Origin: Vibrio inusitatus
GTDB lineage: Bacteria; Pseudomonadota; Gammaproteobacteria; Enterobacterales; Vibrionaceae
Assembly (NCBI GenBank): GCA_024346935.1
Contig: AP024879.1
Coordinates: 868,001-932,000, forward strand
DNA length: 64,000 bases
Direction of reading: 5' to 3'
Position numbers and translations under genes: made by a program
Notes under the pieces: model-generated
Database searches by the model: none
Told to the model about the DNA's origin: nothing
Seen by the model: only the letters and a program-made list of their open reading frames with translations
In this document: in pieces, positions 37,497 through 45,873 of the stretch
How the letters are laid out: each line of letters opens with the position of its first letter
Numbering within the stretch: the stretch's first letter is position 1

Positions 37497-38186
37497 TCAG
37501 GCCCCATTCATAGGGTGATTTTTGGGTGAATTCGATGTTTGTTGTACGGCACGAGCAATCAATTCCGCTTTTGAGTGAACATTCACTTTTCTCATTACAC
37601 TAGATGCGTGTGTTTTTACCGTATTGACGCTCACATTAACCGACTCAGCGATCTGAGGATTATTGAGCCCTTTCAGTATCATAAGGCAAATGTGTTTCTC
37701 TTTTGGCGTCAGTGAATGAACTAGTGCAAAATCATCAGCGGCTACATGTGGATCGAATTCATTTGCTACATAAGCCTTTGCCAGTTTGCTAAGATCTTGC
37801 CGGCTATACCATAGTTCGCCATGACTAATTGCCTCTACAGCAGGAGCCAACTGCTCTAGACAGCGCTTCTTCATTACTACACCGGAAAAACCATTTAGAA
37901 TCCAGTCTCCCAGCTGAAATCCAAAGTCATCAACATTCACGGCGAGCCAATCACCCTGTTCATGTACTGGATTAACGCCACTACGAACCGGGTTACTAAC
38001 TGTTTGAGTATCGATCAAGTAAATGCTCCTTACTTGAACGTCTCTTTCTGGACAAAAACAATCGCTCACGCTAGAAAACGCTGAAAATCGAGTAGTAGAA
38101 AAGTGCTGATTAAGTATTGCGGTCGAGGCTTTAGCGAACTCATCGGAGCGAGTTACAACATAGCCACAAGCGTAAATAAGAGACAT
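37497..38186 (-). CDS. LuxR-type regulator, CsgD/VpsT-like, with a WYSR motif
   Basis: A 229-residue regulator. The N-terminal 150 residues are receiver-like, without the usual aspartate pocket, and the C-terminal LuxR helix-turn-helix spans about 157-215 (LTPKEKHICLMILKGLNNPQ, then VNVSVNTVKTHASSVMRKV). In V. cholerae VpsT, c-di-GMP is bound through a W[FLM][TS]R motif near residue 131; here the equivalent position holds W126-Y-S-R129 in GELWYSRQDL, one residue off that pattern. GGGAGG before the ATG is strong. The gene leads the pilus cluster on the same strand, so control of the pilus by c-di-GMP is plausible but unproven. Confidence 0.85.
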   Translation of the reverse strand: MSLIYACGYVVTRSDEFAKASTAILNQHFSTTRFSAFSSVSDCFCPERDVQVRSIYLIDTQTVSNPVRSGVNPVHEQGDWLAVNVDDFGFQLGDWILNGFSGVVMKKRCLEQLAPAVEAISHGELWYSRQDLSKLAKAYVANEFDPHVAADDFALVHSLTPKEKHICLMILKGLNNPQIAESVNVSVNTVKTHASSVMRKVNVHSKAELIARAVQQTSNSPKNHPMNGA

Positions 38187-38411
38187 AGTTCCTCCCTAAA
38201 CGTCTCGCCGACAAACGGAAGGTTTCTGTTTTAATTTATACGGGCTGTTTCCTGTGATGCTTCAGAAACGAGGAGTTAGCCATTTCAATTCCGTTTGAAG
38301 GCATCTTAAAGGTAGGACTTTATTGAGCTAAATCAATATGTAAAAGAGGCACTTCCAATGACTCAATGGGGTAATCAAACTAAGCTATTGATACTTCACG
38401 AAGTATTCACT

Positions 38412-38426
38412 GTATAATTATTATAC
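38412..38426. promoter_or_regulatory. Perfect palindrome upstream of the pilus regulator
   Basis: GTATAATTATTATAC is a perfect 7+1+7 palindrome about 226 bp before the regulator's start. It may be an operator for that regulator, or simply AT-rich chance. Confidence 0.35.
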
Positions 38427-38490
38427 GATTTTGGAATATGAATCATGTTCCTTATCCGTCTCCCCTATATGGGAAGACGCGCAAAAAAAA

Positions 38491-38515
38491 ACCGAGCCTC
38501 AATAGCTCGGTTTTT
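38491..38515 (-). terminator. Terminator of the 66-residue acidic protein gene
   Basis: ACCGAGC and GCTCGGT form the stem (38491-38511). The minus strand continues with a run of nine T from 38490 downward; the plus strand also has five T. Confidence 0.9.
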
Positions 38516-38535
38516 AAGTTCTTATCAGACCAGTC

Positions 38536-38736
38536 CTAATGAATAGGTGCGTCTGATTTTGCATAGAACTTTCCAAAATGCTGTTCTAGTATTTCAGGAG
38601 TTAATTCTCCTGCTGCTTCTAGTTTTTTCAGCTCTTCAACAATTTGCTTTTGTTCTTCAATCGAAGGCAGTTTCTCTTCTGGCTGGTCTTCAGCTTCTAG
38701 TGCTATAGCTTCCAGATCTTTCTCAAAATCGCTCAC
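38536..38736 (-). CDS. Small acidic protein of unknown function (66 residues)
   Basis: Not recognised. Strongly acidic and helical, with MSDFEKDLEAIALEAEDQPE at the start and an EEQKQIVEELKKLEAAGELT helix in the middle, ending in QHFGKFYAKSDAPIH. No cysteine, signal peptide or membrane segment. It lies between the pilus regulator and pstB, with a terminator on each side, so it is a single transcription unit. Confidence 0.7.
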   Translation of the reverse strand: MSDFEKDLEAIALEAEDQPEEKLPSIEEQKQIVEELKKLEAAGELTPEILEQHFGKFYAKSDAPIH

Positions 38737-38819
38737 AATTATTACCTCATAATCAAACTGTCCTGAGTTTACTCAGCTGGGATTGTTAGGTCAATGCAAT
38801 GCTAGGACGTATGTCACGC

Positions 38820-38846
38820 AAAAAAGCCCCTCTAACAAAGAGGGGC
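38820..38846 (-). terminator. Terminator of pstSCAB
   Basis: On the minus strand GCCCCTCT (38846-38839) pairs with AGAGGGGC (38833-38826), followed by six T. It lies 54 bp after the pstB stop. Confidence 0.9.
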
Positions 38847-38899
38847 AAAGTTCCATCGCATATTATTATAGTTAATTCCGTTTATTAACAGTGCGGTTG

Positions 38900-39649
38900 T
38901 TAACCAAAGTCACCGTTTACATAACCCTGAGTGCGATCATCACGTGGGTTACTGAAAATTACTTGTGTTTCATCATGTTCAACCAACTCACCCATCAAGA
39001 AAAAGGCTGTACGGTCTGAAATACGACGAGCCTGTGCCATTGAGTGCGTTACGATAACAATGGTGTAATCTTTCTTAAGATCTTCCATTAGTTCTTCGAT
39101 TTTGTGAGTAGCGATTGGGTCAAGGGCAGATGTTGGTTCATCCATAAGAATGACATCAGGTTCCATTGCAATGGTGCGCGCAATACATAGACGCTGCTGC
39201 TGACCACCAGACAAACCAAATGCATGAGATTTAAGACGATCTTTTACCTCATCCCACAACGCAGCTCCGCGTAGTGATTTTTCTACCACCATATCAATGT
39301 GTTTTTTATCTTTAACACCTTGAGCACGCAGACCATAAGCAACGTTTTCGTAAATGCTCATTGGAAATGGGTTTGCCTTTTGAAATACCATACCTACTTT
39401 GATACGCAAGTCTGCTACATCGATGTTACCGTAGATATCTTGACCATCCATCTCAACAAGACCATTGATCTTTACGCCTTCAATCAAATCGTTCATACGG
39501 TTTAGACAACGTAAAAGTGTCGACTTACCACAGCCTGATGGACCAATCAGTGCTGTCACTTGACGCAATGGGATTGGAAGGTTGATGCTTTTTAGCGCTT
39601 TGTTGTCGCCGTAGTAAAGATCTAGGTTTTCGATATTAAATTTGTTCAT
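38900..39649 (-). CDS. pstB: Phosphate ABC transporter ATPase PstB
   Basis: ATPase of the high-affinity phosphate importer, of 249 residues. Walker A is GPSGCGKST, the signature [15 protein letters not shown], and Walker [14 protein letters not shown]. The start ([20 protein letters not shown]) and the [20 protein letters not shown] stretch are PstB-specific. It is the last gene of pstSCAB, 43 bp after pstA, and a terminator follows. No phoU gene follows within the window. Confidence 0.97.
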   Translation of the reverse strand: MNKFNIENLDLYYGDNKALKSINLPIPLRQVTALIGPSGCGKSTLLRCLNRMNDLIEGVKINGLVEMDGQDIYGNIDVADLRIKVGMVFQKANPFPMSIYENVAYGLRAQGVKDKKHIDMVVEKSLRGAALWDEVKDRLKSHAFGLSGGQQQRLCIARTIAMEPDVILMDEPTSALDPIATHKIEELMEDLKKDYTIVIVTHSMAQARRISDRTAFFLMGELVEHDETQVIFSNPRDDRTQGYVNGDFG

Positions 39650-39692
39650 TTTTCAGTATCTCTTAAATTCTTTTCTGTCTATCTAGCAACAA

Positions 39693-40556
39693 TTAATAAG
39701 TAGCTTTGTTAAAGCGGCTAGCAATAAGCTTGGTTAACGTGTTGATCAGTAGTACTACCACAATCAATACTGTCGCAGTACCGTAGGCTTGGTTCCACTC
39801 ATCAATCGTAAATAGCTCTGTCGTTAATTTGTATAGGTGTACAGTTAGCGTTCGGCCAGAGTCAAGCAGTGAGTCTGGGATGCGAGCAACCATACCTGCG
39901 GTCAAAAATACTGGAGCCGATTCACCGATAACACGACCAATACTCAAGATAACAGACGTCAAAATACCAGGCATTGCACTAGGCAAGATCAAACGCCAGA
40001 TGGTATAGATTTTTGACGAGCCTAATGCATAAGAACCTTCACGGAAAGTTTGAGGCACAGCCATCAATGCTTCTTCAGTAGCACGGATAATTACCGGCAA
40101 AATCAGAATACTCAACGTTAGTGCACCCGATAGGATAGAGAAGCCTAATCCTAAAATAGTCACAAAGAAGGTCATACCAAATAGACCAAAGATAATTGAC
40201 GGAATACCCGCCAGTGATTCAGTACAAAAACGAATCACTTTGACAAACTTACTACCGACTTTTGCATATTCAGTAAGGTAGATAGCTGTCATGATGCCCA
40301 ATGGGGCGGCTACTGCAATTGAAGCAATAACCATATAAATCGTCGAAACGATCATTGGGAAAATACCCTGAGAATCACCAGTACGAGAATAATCGCCTGT
40401 TACGAAGTCCCAGTTAACGAATTGCAGACCGTTCGACAAAATGTACCAGATGATCCAGAACAGAAAGCCTACGGTTAGACCAGCAGAAATCCACACAAAT
40501 GCACTAAGCATGTTGTCTTTACGCTGGCGAGATTGTTTTAGTTTAACTGTATCCAT
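39693..40556 (-). CDS. pstA: Phosphate ABC transporter permease PstA
   Basis: Inner-membrane channel subunit of 287 residues that pairs with PstC. About six membrane segments are seen; the coupling loop contains EEALMAVPQTFREGSYALGS, and STIYMVIASIAVAAPLGIMT and the FCTESLAGIPSIIFGLFGMT segments are family landmarks. It starts 5 bp after the pstC stop and is followed by pstB. Confidence 0.96.
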   Translation of the reverse strand: MDTVKLKQSRQRKDNMLSAFVWISAGLTVGFLFWIIWYILSNGLQFVNWDFVTGDYSRTGDSQGIFPMIVSTIYMVIASIAVAAPLGIMTAIYLTEYAKVGSKFVKVIRFCTESLAGIPSIIFGLFGMTFFVTILGLGFSILSGALTLSILILPVIIRATEEALMAVPQTFREGSYALGSSKIYTIWRLILPSAMPGILTSVILSIGRVIGESAPVFLTAGMVARIPDSLLDSGRTLTVHLYKLTTELFTIDEWNQAYGTATVLIVVVLLINTLTKLIASRFNKATY

Positions 40557-40561
40557 TGCTC

Positions 40562-41476
40562 TTATCTCGCTTTTTGACGGTTAAGGTACAAAAGAGCACC
40601 GTTTAACATCATGATGAAGACCAGAAGAACCACACCCGTTGCGTAAAGCGCATTAGCGTGAATACCACTTGCGTAAGACATTTCGATAGCAATGTTCGCG
40701 GTTAATGTACGTGCTGCATCTAGTAAGCCTTCTGGCATAGCTGGCGCGTTACCCATAACCATAATGATCGCCATCGTCTCACCAAGAGCACGACCAATGC
40801 CTAAGATGACACCTGTCATGATACCTGAGCGAGCCGCAGGTACGAGAAGCTTGAAAATGGTGTAAATCTTTGAAGCACCTAATGCCAGTGAACCCTCTTT
40901 ATAAGTACGAGGCACTGCGCGAATCGACGTTTCAGAAACTGTAATTACCGTTGGAAGAATCATCACACCAAGAACAATGATACCGGCAAGAATAGTATTA
41001 CCTGCAGGAACATTAAAAATATCTTGGATAAGCGGAACGATTATTACCAAACCGAAGAAACCGTATACTACAGACGGTATACCCGCCAGTAACTCAATCG
41101 CAGGGCGAATCAGGTTAGCCACTCGTTTAGGCGCAATTTCTGCAATGAAGATAGCGGTTAGCACACCTACTGGTACGCCAAACAAAACCGCACCTAGTGT
41201 TGATACCAGCGAAGCAACAATCATTGTTGCAACACCGTATAAAGCAGGTGGCAACCAGTTTTGACCTAATACGATGCCAGAAACACCCGCTTGCTGAAAT
41301 GCTGGAATACTTTCTTTAAAGATAAAGTAAGCAATGATGGCAAGAGAAAGAATGCCAATAATGGCACTAGATAAGAACAAGCCATGGAAGATTCGTTCTC
41401 TCCAATCTACGCCACGGTTTTCTCTTAAAGAAAAGCCACTAGCGACAGCTGAAGGCTGAACATTCTCATTTTTCAT
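40562..41476 (-). CDS. pstC: Phosphate ABC transporter permease PstC
   Basis: Inner-membrane channel subunit of about 304 residues. Landmarks are IRPAIELLAGIPSVVYGFFG and the coupling loop SIRAVPRTYKEGSLALGASK. The ATG at 41476 is given; a GTG at 41488 would add four residues, and neither has a clear ribosome-binding site. A hairpin in the gap after pstS may reduce its expression compared with pstS. Confidence 0.95.
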   Translation of the reverse strand: MKNENVQPSAVASGFSLRENRGVDWRERIFHGLFLSSAIIGILSLAIIAYFIFKESIPAFQQAGVSGIVLGQNWLPPALYGVATMIVASLVSTLGAVLFGVPVGVLTAIFIAEIAPKRVANLIRPAIELLAGIPSVVYGFFGLVIIVPLIQDIFNVPAGNTILAGIIVLGVMILPTVITVSETSIRAVPRTYKEGSLALGASKIYTIFKLLVPAARSGIMTGVILGIGRALGETMAIIMVMGNAPAMPEGLLDAARTLTANIAIEMSYASGIHANALYATGVVLLVFIMMLNGALLYLNRQKAR

Positions 41477-41552
41477 AGAAAAATTCACTATTAATTGCGA
41501 TGGTAAATCTAATCTGCACTAAACCCAACAATCAATTGGGGTGCGTGTAAAA

Positions 41553-41574
41553 GCTCAGCCTTCACAGGCTGAGC
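41553..41574 (-). terminator. Attenuating hairpin between pstS and pstC
   Basis: GCTCAGCC and GGCTGAGC are perfect 8-bp arms with a 6-base loop; the minus strand continues TTTTACACG. It probably ends part of the pstS transcripts so that the binding protein is made in excess. Confidence 0.7.
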
Positions 41575-41594
41575 AAAAATATTAAGTATTACGA

Positions 41595-42416
41595 TTACTG
41601 TGCTGTGATGTAGCCCTGGTTAGACACAATTTTTTGTGCTTCGGCAGACTGCATCCACTCTAGGAATTTTTGAGTTTCAGCTGATGCGTTTGCATCTTTG
41701 TAAAGTACTAGGAATGGACGAGCTACTTTGTAAGAACCGTTTTGTACGTTCTCAACAGAAGCCGCAGCACCATCAATTGATACAGCGTGAACTGTGTTAT
41801 CAACAGTACCTAGAGAGATATAGCCAATTGCGTATGGGTTAGAAGCAACTTGAGTCTTCAATGCGCCGTTACCGTTTGCAACTTGAGCACGCTGAGAAAT
41901 TGCAGATACTGTCATATCGTTGATCTTCATTTTAAGATCCATGATATCTTCGAATGCACCACGTGTGCCTGATGCAGTGTCACGAGTTACTGTAACGATT
42001 GGCTTATCTTCACCGCCAACTTGTTTCCAGTTAGACACTTCGCCTTTGTAGATAGCTTGAACTTGGTCAGACGTTAGTTCACTGATGTTGTTTGCAGGGT
42101 TAACTACAACTGCAATGCCATCAAGAGCAACTGTCATTTCTTTAAGAGCAGGCTCTTTTTCAGAGTCTTTTAGGCTGCGAGAAGACATACCTAGGTTAGC
42201 TGTACCGTCTTTAGCTGCACGAACGCCAGCAGAAGAACCAGGGCCTTGAACCTCGATAAATACATTGTTGTTCGACTTCATGTAAGTTTCAGAGAAAACT
42301 TCCATCAGTGGAGTCACACTGCTAGAGCCAACAGTTGAGATTGTCTCTTTAGCTACGGCTGGAGTCATTGAAAGTGCGCCTAGTAGTGCAACTGCACCGA
42401 TTACTGTCTTTTTCAT
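41595..42416 (-). CDS. pstS: Phosphate-binding periplasmic protein PstS
   Basis: Periplasmic phosphate receptor of 273 residues. A signal peptide (MKKTVIGAVALLGALSMTPA) is followed by KETISTVGSSSVTPLMEVFS and GPGSSAGVRAAKDGTANLGM, the phosphate-binding PstS pattern, then TRDTASGTRGAFEDI. The ATG at 42416 has AAGGA at good spacing; an ATG at 42455 would add 13 residues ahead of the signal peptide. It leads pstSCAB and has a Pho box about 110 bp upstream. Confidence 0.95.
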   Translation of the reverse strand: MKKTVIGAVALLGALSMTPAVAKETISTVGSSSVTPLMEVFSETYMKSNNNVFIEVQGPGSSAGVRAAKDGTANLGMSSRSLKDSEKEPALKEMTVALDGIAVVVNPANNISELTSDQVQAIYKGEVSNWKQVGGEDKPIVTVTRDTASGTRGAFEDIMDLKMKINDMTVSAISQRAQVANGNGALKTQVASNPYAIGYISLGTVDNTVHAVSIDGAAASVENVQNGSYKVARPFLVLYKDANASAETQKFLEWMQSAEAQKIVSNQGYITAQ

Positions 42417-42525
42417 CTGTTTGTCCTTAATGGGAATCAGTTTCACGACATTCATTTTGTCGTGGTGTTGTTTAATCGACGAGGGACACTTTAAGCGTCT
42501 TTTATTACACTTATGTTTCAGAACT

Positions 42526-42543
42526 TTGAAAGGTAAATGACAA
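42526..42543 (-). promoter_or_regulatory. Pho box of pstSCAB
   Basis: On the minus strand TTGTCAT, four bases, then CTTTCAA form the 7-4-7 layout of PhoB sites (CTGTCAT repeats), with 6/7 and 5/7 matches. A TGTAAT sequence about 20 bp downstream is a fair -10 element. This supports PhoB activation under phosphate limitation. The rest of the 550-bp gap up to 42921 holds no recognised gene. Confidence 0.7.
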
Positions 42544-42921
42544 TTAACGGTAATTACTAAGGTGGCTAGAGAGCAGTTTAAACATAATGCCCTGCACTAA
42601 GATACTCTGATTGAGCATGAGCAAAGTCGTTAACATCGATTAAAGGCAACGATAATTACGTGAGTATAACTCCTTACTTTACAATAAGTTAAATTGAAAA
42701 TGGCGTTCTATAGCTCTCTGGAAGTAAACCAATATTGGCCTAATTACCCATTGCCATTGCTTCTAGAATCAGAATAAGTGGCATACATATCGAACAAATA
42801 CCCAACAACCTTGCGTCATCAATCTGTCACAATTGAACACAAAATTGCTAAAATTTACCGTATGCTTTCCACCTTTTTATCAAACCTATCTTTAAAAAGT
42901 GCGATTTGATGAACTGGAGAT

Positions 42922-42955
42922 AAAAAAAAGCGAAGCACTGTGGCTTCGCTTTTCG
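42922..42955 (-). terminator. Terminator of the DEAD-box helicase gene
   Basis: AAGCGAAGC and GCTTCGCTT form the stem; on the minus strand eight T follow. It ends 16 bp from the helicase stop. Confidence 0.85.
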
Positions 42956-42970
42956 AAAAACAAGACGAAA

Positions 42971-44305
42971 TTAATCGTCGCTATCTACTTTAGGTGGGGT
43001 CTTCTTCTTAGGGATAAACACCGCATCACCCACTGCCACATTCGTGTGGAAGGTTTTGTCGCGCTTAACTGATTTCTTCATCACTTTCTTCTGCGCTGTT
43101 GCTTTCTTAACTGGCTTGCCACCTTTGCCATTAAATGCAGGTTTCTTAGGTTTTAATCCTTTGAACTTACCTTTTAATCCCTCAAGAACATCAAAAGTAA
43201 GATCTTGCTGTAAGAAGCTTTCTACACGCTTAAAGCTGTCCCAGTCTTTTGGACCAACTAGAGAATGCGCCATACCTTTGTTACCCGCACGTCCAGTACG
43301 ACCTACACGGTGCACGTACTCTTCTGTGTGCTTTGGCATATCAAAGTTAATAACGTGCGACACATTCGCAATATCGATACCACGCGATGCAATATCAGTA
43401 GTCACCAATATTTTAAATACCGTACGTTCGAATTGACTCATGATGGTATTACGTTGTGTCTGAGTTAAGCCACCACTAAGTGCTACGGCTTTAAGGTTGT
43501 TTTTATTCAGCTCTGCCGTTAAACGTTCAGTATCCGCCCGGGTTGCGGTAAAGATCATTACCTGATTGTAATCCGCTTCTTCTATTAGGCGGTGAAGAAT
43601 GGCTTCTTTGTGATCAAGGTGGTCGCACAAATAGAACTTCTGTTCAATGTCGGTATGGTGTGCGTTAGCACTATCAATAGAGATACGCTTAGGGTTATTC
43701 AGCATCTCCATAGCCATACCATGTACTTCGGCATGATCCAGTGTTGCAGAGAACATTAACGTTTGACGACGACGATGCTTCGCAAGGTTGTGAATGCGGC
43801 GTAACTCTGGTGCAAAACCAAGATCCAACATTCTATCAGCTTCGTCCAATACTAAAGTATCTAGCCCATCTAAGAATAAAGAGCGATGCTCGAGGTGATC
43901 CGCTAGACGCCCTGGAGTGGCAACGATAAATCGAGGATATTTACGCAGTGCTTTTACTTGGTCATTAAAATTTTCACCACCAACAATAAGCGTAGCGGTA
44001 TAAGATAGTCCGCCTAGCATAGTGCGTAATTCACCATACACCTGCCTCGCTAATTCACGGGTTGGCGCTAAGATAACACCGCGTGGATCTTTTGCTGAGA
44101 ATGCTTTGCTTTTTAGAGCTTTATGCAGCATTGGCAAAACAAACGCTAATGTTTTACCAGAACCGGTCTTAGACGATGCCAACAGGTCTTTTCCTGCCAA
44201 CGCAACAGGGATAGCCTGCTGTTGAATTTCGGTCGCACTCTTAAATGAGTAATGATCCAAATTCTTCATTAAACGATTGTCTAAACCTAATTCTCTAAAC
44301 TTCAA
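42971..44305 (-). CDS. DEAD-box RNA helicase (RhlE/SrmB-like)
   Basis: Cytoplasmic ATP-dependent RNA helicase of 444 residues. The Q motif is FKSATEIQQQAIP, Walker A is ASSKTGSGKT, then PTRELA, TPGR, VLDEADRML (DEAD), SATL and HRVGRTGRAG follow in order. The C-terminal 60 residues are lysine-rich (GKGGKPVKKATAQKKVMKKS), an RNA-binding tail. There is no DbpA-type domain, so it differs from the helicase at 14428. The start is a TTG with AGGAG 6 bases upstream. Its exact role (ribosome assembly or RNA decay) cannot be told. Confidence 0.88.
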   Translation of the reverse strand: MKFRELGLDNRLMKNLDHYSFKSATEIQQQAIPVALAGKDLLASSKTGSGKTLAFVLPMLHKALKSKAFSAKDPRGVILAPTRELARQVYGELRTMLGGLSYTATLIVGGENFNDQVKALRKYPRFIVATPGRLADHLEHRSLFLDGLDTLVLDEADRMLDLGFAPELRRIHNLAKHRRRQTLMFSATLDHAEVHGMAMEMLNNPKRISIDSANAHHTDIEQKFYLCDHLDHKEAILHRLIEEADYNQVMIFTATRADTERLTAELNKNNLKAVALSGGLTQTQRNTIMSQFERTVFKILVTTDIASRGIDIANVSHVINFDMPKHTEEYVHRVGRTGRAGNKGMAHSLVGPKDWDSFKRVESFLQQDLTFDVLEGLKGKFKGLKPKKPAFNGKGGKPVKKATAQKKVMKKSVKRDKTFHTNVAVGDAVFIPKKKTPPKVDSDD

Positions 44306-44570
44306 AGTATTCTCCTAAACTGGGTTAGTATGCTTCTCACCTGCCCTAGGTTAGTTATAGAGAAAGCATGCTATAAAAAAATCTGGCTAATAATACCCTA
44401 GTTGCCGACTTAGATCACAAAAATCTCTCGTTATAAAAAGCCCAAGAAAGTGTGCTTTGTTGATAATTACTTAATTTTTATAAATTATTCGAACATATTT
44501 TGTTCAACGTCTACACTAAGAAAGCCATTATCAATTATGGCTTTACTAAAAAAGAAATCAGGGAGTTCGT

Positions 44571-44852
44571 ATGAATAATAAATTTTTACTCATAGCAGGG
44601 GTTAGCTCAGTTTTATTATTGGCTGGTTGTGCTTCAGGTCCAGATGAAGAAACTACAGCTAAAATGGCAGATCAAGACGCTAGAGTATCTCAGCTCGAAC
44701 AAGATGTGGCGGCATTAAAAGCAGCTCACGAAAATGACGCAGACTCGGCAATGGAAGCGAAACAAGCTAAAGAGGCCGCGATGGCAGCTCAAGACGAAGC
44801 GGCTCGTGCAAACGAACGTCTAGACAATATCGCTCAGTCTTACACCAAGTAG
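44571..44852 (+). CDS. lpp: Lpp-type major outer-membrane lipoprotein
   Basis: Small lipoprotein of 93 residues. The signal peptide ends in the lipobox LLLAGC, with acylated Cys20. The mature part is one long helix with heptads of alanine and charged residues (VSQLEQDVAALKAAHENDAD, then AMEAKQAKEAAMAAQDEAAR), as in Lpp trimers. It ends in SYTK; in Lpp the last lysine is joined to peptidoglycan. At 74 mature residues it is longer than the 58 of E. coli Lpp. The L,D-transpeptidase gene faces it, 94 bp away. Confidence 0.88.
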   Translation: MNNKFLLIAGVSSVLLLAGCASGPDEETTAKMADQDARVSQLEQDVAALKAAHENDADSAMEAKQAKEAAMAAQDEAARANERLDNIAQSYTK

Positions 44853-44873
44853 TCTCACTACACACTAAATTTT

Positions 44874-44899
44874 AAAGCCAGCTTAATTGCTGGCTTTTT
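44874..44899 (+). terminator. Terminator of lpp
   Basis: AAAGCCAGC (44874-44882) and GCTGGCTTT (44889-44897) form the stem, followed by TTTA. Confidence 0.85.
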
Positions 44900-44946
44900 T
44901 ATGCCTGAAACGTTTTTCACTTAACACTTATAATGAAACACCGTCA

Positions 44947-45873
44947 TTAATTGAAAGAACCGTCATATACCATCGTCGGCATTCCAGTTTGGATTTGAAT
45001 CACGCCATTAACTCTTGAGTAGGCTTCTTGATAACTATCTAACCATACTTGGAGCTCAAGGGGCCAATCAAAAGACTGCTTACTGCCATTGCGAGCGGTT
45101 AAAGGCTCGTGAGATTCGACGAATACACTGTGATCGGGCTCGACGGCCATCTTAATAGGCTGATTAACAATTTCGACGCGAGTTCTTCGCTTTACTTGTC
45201 CAAATAACCACTCAATATCCGAAGGCTCCATTCGAATACAGCCACTACTGACCCTTAGTCCTATACCAAAATCTTTATTGGTCCCATGGATTAAATACTG
45301 CCCAGAACCATAGCTAAGGCGCATCGCGTATTCTCCTAGAGGATTGTCCGGCCCAGCAGGTACTTTTTCCGGCAGTTCGATACCCTCTTCTTCGTATGCC
45401 ATTCTTATGGATTTAGGAGGAGTCCAAGTCGGGCCTTCTATCATCGCACTAATAGAAGTCACCATTTGTGGCGTCTCTCTGCCAATACGACCAATGCCTA
45501 CTGGAAATACATGAACATGCACCCCATCGGGGTCGTAATAATAAAGACGAAGTTCAGCGAGATTAATGACGATGCCTTCGCGCTTTGCCGTTGGCAAAAT
45601 AAAACGATTCGGGATAGTTAGTACTTCACCCTCGTGTGGAAGAAAAGGATCAATGCCCCGATTAGCTGCCATCAGGCTTAGCAAACCAACGTCATAGTTG
45701 TTCGCTAGGCGAGCAAACGTTTCTCCCTTCACCACCTGGTGACGTTGTAACCTCCCGACCACATGGCTACCATCTTCCGGCAGTTTAAACGTCGCAGCGT
45801 GTGCGCTGGATACCCAGAACAACACCAATACCGCAAAGTGAACAACATACTTAACTACCACTGGCCTTAGCAT
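44947..45873 (-). CDS. L,D-transpeptidase (ErfK/YbiS/YcfS type)
   Basis: Periplasmic enzyme that uses a catalytic cysteine to act on peptidoglycan tetrapeptides, probably attaching Lpp. It has about 308 residues from the chosen start. After a signal peptide (VVKYVVHFAVLVLFWVSSAH) comes a LysM-like domain (QVVKGETFARLANNYDVGLL) and the YkuD catalytic domain with HGTNKDFGIGLRVSSGCIRM (His and Cys of the active site). The start is uncertain: ATG at 45873 or GTG at 45864; both overlap the photolyase end. The ATG at 45918 overlaps by 68 bp and is unlikely. Confidence 0.9.
   Translation of the reverse strand: MLRPVVVKYVVHFAVLVLFWVSSAHAATFKLPEDGSHVVGRLQRHQVVKGETFARLANNYDVGLLSLMAANRGIDPFLPHEGEVLTIPNRFILPTAKREGIVINLAELRLYYYDPDGVHVHVFPVGIGRIGRETPQMVTSISAMIEGPTWTPPKSIRMAYEEEGIELPEKVPAGPDNPLGEYAMRLSYGSGQYLIHGTNKDFGIGLRVSSGCIRMEPSDIEWLFGQVKRRTRVEIVNQPIKMAVEPDHSVFVESHEPLTARNGSKQSFDWPLELQVWLDSYQEAYSRVNGVIQIQTGMPTMVYDGSFN

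Noticed and set aside
42701..42778. 25-codon frame upstream of pstS
   Set aside because: Very short and without a ribosome-binding site.
42823..42842. CTGTCAC sequence as a second Pho box
   Set aside because: Only one half of the 7-4-7 repeat is present and no gene lies downstream in that direction.
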